Shown here: positions 58,836 to 64,000 of the stretch, in pieces | How the letters are laid out: each line of letters opens with the position of its first letter | Numbering within the stretch: the stretch's first letter is position 1 | Assembly (NCBI GenBank): GCA_933228675.1 | Contig: OW121742.1 | Location: forward strand, 18,342,877 to 18,406,876 | Direction: 5' to 3' | Length of the DNA stretch: 64,000 nt | Source: Stomorhina lunata | Taxonomy: Eukaryota > Arthropoda > Insecta > Diptera > Rhiniidae | Notes under the pieces: model-generated | The model's input: only the letters and a program-made list of their open reading frames with translations | What the model was told of the DNA's origin: nothing | Database searches by the model: none | Translations under genes and position numbers: made by a program

Positions 58836-60124
58836 TTAAAAAATTTTCCATTGAAATACTTTTACATTAAAAAGTTTTCTCTGGAATATTCAAAATTTCA
58901 TATGGAAAAATTATATTTTAAAAATGTTGTTAAATGCAAATATTTTATCACACATCGGTTTGGCTTTAGTCTTCATTTTTTTCGTAGAATTTTTTGATAT
59001 TTTTCGTAAGAAATTTGTTATAAACTTTTAAGTAGTAGAAATTTTTGTTATGTTTTTTTTTTCCAAAATTTAGTTCAAATAAAACATTCTACTATGAACT
59101 TTGCCGATGGCTTTTTAACCAAAAACTTAGGTTTCTTAAGCAAATAATAAATACCAAATAATCAATACCTAAATAACCAAAAATAAAGTTCAGTGGTCAA
59201 TTCACACGGTATCATATAGATTGTATGAGCAAATTTTTTGTATAACATTTACATAAACATAGAGAATGTGAGTTATCTGCTCGAGTTTATCTCAAAAATT
59301 ATCCCCTACACATTTATATAACTTTATATAACTTTCAAAAATACAACTTATACAACACTTTGTGAATAGAACGCTATATGCTTCGGAACTTAATGATCAC
59401 CCCATTGTGTAAGTACACAAGTGTGTCTACCATTGGAGCTGGAATTAAGTTAAGTAACATCTGCTTAACCACATCTGAGAGTAAAATTTTCAAGATTTCA
59501 AAACAACTTTAAAAGTATCAAGTATTTGCAAACAAAGAATAGATTTTTTGGTTCAAAGTCAAACTTTAGAAAAAATTAAATAAAAAAAAAAAAAAAAACG
59601 AAAACACTTACAACAACCACAACAATTCGTGTGAAATTTTTAATGTTCAATAAAATTTTGTATTTATTTTTTTTTTACGAAATAGCATTTTTAGAAAAAA
59701 AAAAAACACAAATTAATGGCTTACACGATCAACATACAAACATATTTAGATACATATCTTGGAAATTGTAAAATTTGCTATATAGTTTATTAGAGGGGTA
59801 TCGGTTTATAGTTTATTAGAGGGGATTGGTTTCAAAATTTAAAGATCGAAGAGGAACTATTTTTTTGGAATTTGTCTAGTCTCAAGTTTAAAATAAGCTA
59901 ATTTTTTCAAGTATTTCCTGTCATTTATAGGTAGCTCCCCTAATATTTTTGCTTTTAAGAAAATTTATATTGTTTGTTTTAAAACTAAAAAAACTTAAAT
60001 ATGTTCTTATGAATATAATTGCCTTGTGTACTTGAATCGCAGGTAATTACTACGAACAAAATTATGTCAAATAGAATTTTAAAAAGATTTTTACACTAAA
60101 TGTTAACAACATAATGCAAAGCAC
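58836..60124. other. Unique AT-rich DNA
   Basis: No supported coding exon. Poly-A runs at about 59580-59600 and 59695-59706. A candidate leader-exon donor for the elongase is listed separately. Confidence 0.45.
59612..59650 (-). promoter_or_regulatory. Candidate distal leader exon end of the elongase (speculative)
   Basis: On the minus strand, TTCACACGAATTGTTGTGGTTGTT is followed by GTAAGTG (59611-59605), a near-ideal splice donor, with ATAAATACAAA further upstream. It would suit the missing 5' UTR exon required by the acceptor at 44690. The evidence is only the donor consensus, so it may be chance. Confidence 0.15.
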
Positions 60125-62700
60125 AAAATTCCTATATACAATTTTTATTTTTTATAGGAAATTAAAAAATTTTTTTTTAAACAACAAGAAATTTTTAAAA
60201 AATTTCCGATAAGCACAAGAAATTTTTGAAAATTTTTTTTATAAAAATAAGAAATTTTTGAAAAATTTCTTATAAAAATAAGAAATTTTTGAAAAATTTC
60301 TTATAAAAATAAGAAATTTTTGAAAAATTTCTAATAAAAATAAGAAATATTTGAAAAATATCCTATAAAAATAAGATGTTCTTAACAAATTTCCTTTAAA
60401 CATAAGAAATTATTTTAAAATTTCCTTTAAACACAGGAAATTTTTTAAAAATTTCTTATAAAAATTAGAAATTTTTGAAAAATTTCATATAAAAATAGGA
60501 ATATTTTAAAAAATAGGACATTTAAAAATAGGAAATTTTTACAAAATTTCCTCTAGAAAAAAGAAATTTTTGAAAAATTTCCTATAATAATAAGAAATGT
60601 TTGAAAAATTTGCTATAAAAATAAGAAATTTTTGAAAAATTTCCCTTAAAAATAAGAATTTTTTGAACTATTTCCTATGAAATAAGAAATTTTAAAAAAA
60701 TTTCTTTAAAAATAAAAAATCTTTTAAAAATTTCTTATACAAATTAGAAATTTTTGAAAATTTTCTTCTAAAAATAAGAAATGTTTGAAAATTTTCATAC
60801 AAAAATAGAAGATTTTGCAAAAATTTCGTATAAAAAAAGGAAATTTTTTAAAAATTTACTATAAAAATTAGGAATTTTTCAAAAATTTCCTATAAAAATA
60901 CGAAAATTTTCAAAAATTTCCTATAAAAATACGAAAATTTTCAAAAATGTCCTATAAAACTAAGAAAATTTTTAAAAATTTTCCTATCAAAATACGATAA
61001 TTTTCAAAAATTTCTTATAAAAAATGGAAAGTTTTCAAAAATTTCCTATAAAAATAAGAAATTAAAAAAAAATTCTTATACAAATAAGAAATGTTTGAAA
61101 AATTTCCTATAAAAATAAAAATTTTTTGAAAAATTTCCTATAAATAAAAGAAATTTTTGATAAGTTTCCTATAAAAATAAGAAAATTTTGTAAATTTTCC
61201 TACAAAAATAAAAGATTTTTGAAAAATTTCCTATAAAAATATGATATTATTTGAAAAATTTCCTATACAAATAAGAAATTTTTGAAAAAAATTCCTATAA
61301 AACTAAGAAATTTTTAAAAAATTTCCTATAAAAATCAGAAGTTTTTGAAAATAATCCTATAAAAATAAGAAAATTTTGAAAAATTTCCTATAAAAATAGG
61401 AAATAGGAAACTTTTCAAAAATTTTCTATTTTTATAGGAAATTTTTCAAAAATTTTCTATTTTTATAGGAAATTTTTCAAAAATTTTCTATTTTTATAGG
61501 AAATTTTTCAAAAATTTTCTATTTTTATAGGAAATTTTTCAAAAATTTTCTATTTTTATAGGAAATTTTTCAAAAATTTTCTATTTTTATAGGAAATTTT
61601 TCAAAAATTTTCTATTTTTATAGGAAATTTTTCAAAAATTTCCTATAAAAATAGGAAATTTTTCAAAACTTTCCTATAAAAATAGGAAATTTTTCAAAAC
61701 TTTCCTATAAAAATAGGAAATTTTTCAAAACTTTCCTATAAAAATAGGAAATTTTTCAAAAATTTCCTATAAAAATAGGAAATTTTTTAAAAATTTCCTA
61801 TAAAAATAGGAAATTTTTCAAAAATTTCCTATAAAAATAGGAAATTTTTCAAAAATTTCCTATAAAAATAGGAAATTTTTCAAAAATTTCCTATAAAAAT
61901 AGGAAATTTTTCAAAAATTTCCTATAAAAATAGGAAATTTTTCAAAAATTTCCTATAAAAATAGGAAATTTTTCAAAAATTTCCTATTTTTATAGAAAAA
62001 TTTGCAAAAATTTCCTATAAAAATAGGAAAATTTAAAAAATTTCATATACAAATAAGAAATTTTTGAAAAATTTCCTATAAAAATATGATTTTTTTTAAA
62101 TATCTCCTTTTAAAATAAGACATTTTCGAAAAATTCCTACAAAAATAGGAAATTTTTGAACAATTTCCTATAATACGAAATTTTTTAAAAAATTTCTTAT
62201 AAAAATAAGAATTTTTTTTAAATTTTCCTTTAAAAATCGGAGTATTTTGAAAAAATTCCTATTAAAATATATAAAATAAGAAATTTTTTAAAAATTTTCT
62301 ATAAAAATAGGAAATTTTTTAAAAATGTCTTATAAGATTAGAAATTTTTGAAAAATTTCCTTTAAAAATAGGAAATTTTTCAAAAATTTCCTATAAAAAT
62401 AGAAAATTTTTTAAAAATTTCCTATAAAAATAAGAATTTTCTGCAAAATTTCCTATAAAAATAAGAAAAATTTAAAAAATTTCCTATAAAAATAAGAAAT
62501 TTTTATAAAATTTCCTATAAAAATAAGAAAATTTTGAAAAATTTCCTATAAAAGTAAGAAATTTTGGAAAAATTTCCTATAAAAATAAGTAATTTAAAAA
62601 AATCCTATAAAAATAATAAACTTTTGAAAAATTTCCTATAAAAATAAATTATTTTTTTTAAATTATCCTATAAAAATAAGAATTTTTTTAAAAAGTAAAG
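60125..62700 (+). repeat. Minisatellite array A7 (31-bp unit) with internal inversions
   Basis: Forward units as in A2/A3, diverged at both ends. From about 61400 to 61640 the units read in reverse (TTTTCAAAAATTTTCTATTT core). From about 61640 to 61980 they are mixed: the CCTATAAAAATAGG half is forward but the TTTTTCAAAAA half is reverse. After about 62030 the forward form returns. The inverted section is very homogeneous. Confidence 0.93.
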
Positions 62701-63765
62701 GTATTTTTAAATTATTTAAAATTTTACCGACATATTTATTTGAAACCAATATAGTTTAGTTTATTTATATTCTAGAGGCCTTTAGAAATAAAAAAAACTG
62801 TAAAATAGTTTTATTACTCTTTACCGTTTTGGTATTTTATTACCTATCGAAAATGTGGACAATTGTTTGTTTTTTTAGAATGAAATCAAATTTTGGGTTC
62901 TTAAACATTTTTTAAGTTTTTGGCGTATCTGATAATTTAAAGTCAAGAAATTTGATATTATTTTAGACTTGAGACCCCATAGAACTAAGTTGGTATAGAA
63001 TATTTGTACGTGCTTTTTACACAGACGTCAATATTTACATTTGAATGTGTATATTTTGCGAAAAATGTAAAAAATAGCTTGTTAAACTTTTTTAAATAAT
63101 TTGAGATTTTTTCATCGTAAAAATTTGTAACCCAATTAATTACATACATTTATATTCTAGAGGCCTTAAAGAATCAGAAACCTATAACATTTTAATTCAT
63201 TACTATTCTCTGTTTCTTTTTTTTACGAATTAAAAATGTAAAAAATTTTTTGGTTGACAACAAAAATTATTTTTGGGTGGACAACAAAAGTTCTTGCGGT
63301 TTCTTTTGCATTTTTGAAGTTTTTGACTCAGCCAAAACATACAAAATTGATGTCATTACATTCAAGATGCCCTAAATAATCGAAAGTAAATATTGTAGTT
63401 AGACTTCAAAGTAATTTATCTTGTTGACCAGTGTAGTCAAGAAATTTTTGATCTTGGGCATTATCCTTAATCTATTTTGTTAGAATCTGTCAAAGTTCTT
63501 TTTTATATTTTGGTTGAAAAAATGTATTGTAATTAAAAAGAATTTTTGAAAAGCTTTTATGCAGAACATTAAATTTTTTTATGCCCCGGAAGGAAGTATT
63601 AATAAAAAGCACAAAAGGCAATTTGTGGCTCAAGCAAAGATTTTCCTTTATTTGAAACCAAATTTTTGATATTCTTGTAGATATATTTAAATTTAAAGAA
63701 CTTAAGCTAAAACAAGCTTTAAAGTTTTTAAACTTGATGAAAGTTCTGTGATTACTTTAGCCATT
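62701..63765. repeat. Diverged tandem duplication of about 385 bp in AT-rich DNA
   Basis: TTTATATTCTAGAGGCCTT(T/A)A occurs at about 62763 and 63148. Later blocks (a TGGACAAC-like piece, then TTTTTGAAGTTTTTG / TTTTTTAAGTTTTTGG) keep the same order. Similarity is partial, so the boundaries are rough. No gene seen. Confidence 0.5.
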
Positions 63766-63779
63766 ATCAGTCGAGAAAT

Positions 63780-64000
63780 TTTATAGAACAAAATTTGTTC
63801 TATAAAATTTTTGATAACAAAATTTTTCTATAAAAAATTTATAACGAAATTTTTTTACAAAAATTTCATAACGAAAGATTTTCTATAAAAATTTTGTAAC
63901 GAAAATTTTTCTATAAAAATTTTATAACGAAAATTTTTCTATAAAAATTTTGTAACGAAAATTTTTCTATAAAAATTTTATAATGAAAATTTTTTTATAA
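63780..64000 (+). repeat. Minisatellite array F (29-bp unit), continuing past the window end
   Basis: Units read AAATTTTTCTATAAAAATTT followed by TGTAACGAA or TATAACGAA, 29 bp, about seven copies up to the last base of the window. Confidence 0.9.

Overview
This is a very AT-rich animal nuclear window, most likely from a higher (calyptrate-type) fly. Three things point there: a spliced insect-type very-long-chain fatty acid elongase gene; copies of a dispersed repeat with a GTCC/GTCY microsatellite and a 3' hairpin, resembling the dipteran mini-me/DINE-1 (Helentron-associated) elements; and a decayed DD37E Tc1/mariner-type transposase. There are no operons and no prokaryotic features. The species assignment is inference.

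Only one protein-coding gene is convincing. It is a four-coding-exon elongase (ELOVL family) on the minus strand, 41065-44673, and the exons join in frame to 310 residues carrying all the family motifs. A splice acceptor just upstream of its start codon shows that the 5' leader continues in at least one further exon at higher coordinates, so the repeat-filled 45-60 kb stretch may be its first intron.

Roughly 45% of the window is minisatellite. Family A (31-bp unit made of two small palindromes) forms arrays at 1.4-4.1, 6.0-8.6, 13.5-16.4, 17.1-18.2, 20.0-20.9, 25.3-27.5 and 60.1-62.7 kb, in both orientations. Family B (a different 31-bp unit, very homogeneous) fills 21.9-24.2 kb. Families C (30.5-31.2 kb), D (29-bp unit; 46.3-50.5 and 52.3-57.9 kb) and F (63.8 kb to the window end) are AT-rich relatives. 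Family E (about 30 bp, with an AATCGT core) lies at 31.2-33.2 kb and, inverted, at 36.8-39.2 kb, on either side of the transposase remnant.

Layout: 0-30 kb holds arrays A and B, mini-me-like elements and unique AT-rich intergenic DNA. 30-40 kb is a nest of SINE-like tRNA-derived pieces, miniature inverted-repeat elements, the E arrays, the transposase and a possible non-LTR fragment. 40.5-44.7 kb is the elongase. 45-58 kb is D arrays with higher-order repeats and two clean inverted-repeat elements. 58-64 kb is more mobile-element debris, array A7 and array F.

The most interesting signals are structural. A 2.9-kb minisatellite lies inside one mini-me-like element, while another such element is inserted into a similar array. 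In one array, half of the minisatellite unit is inverted independently of the other half. There are recent higher-order duplications of 837, 442, 204 and about 365/731 bp. A motif CCTAAAAGTATGC recurs at array borders.
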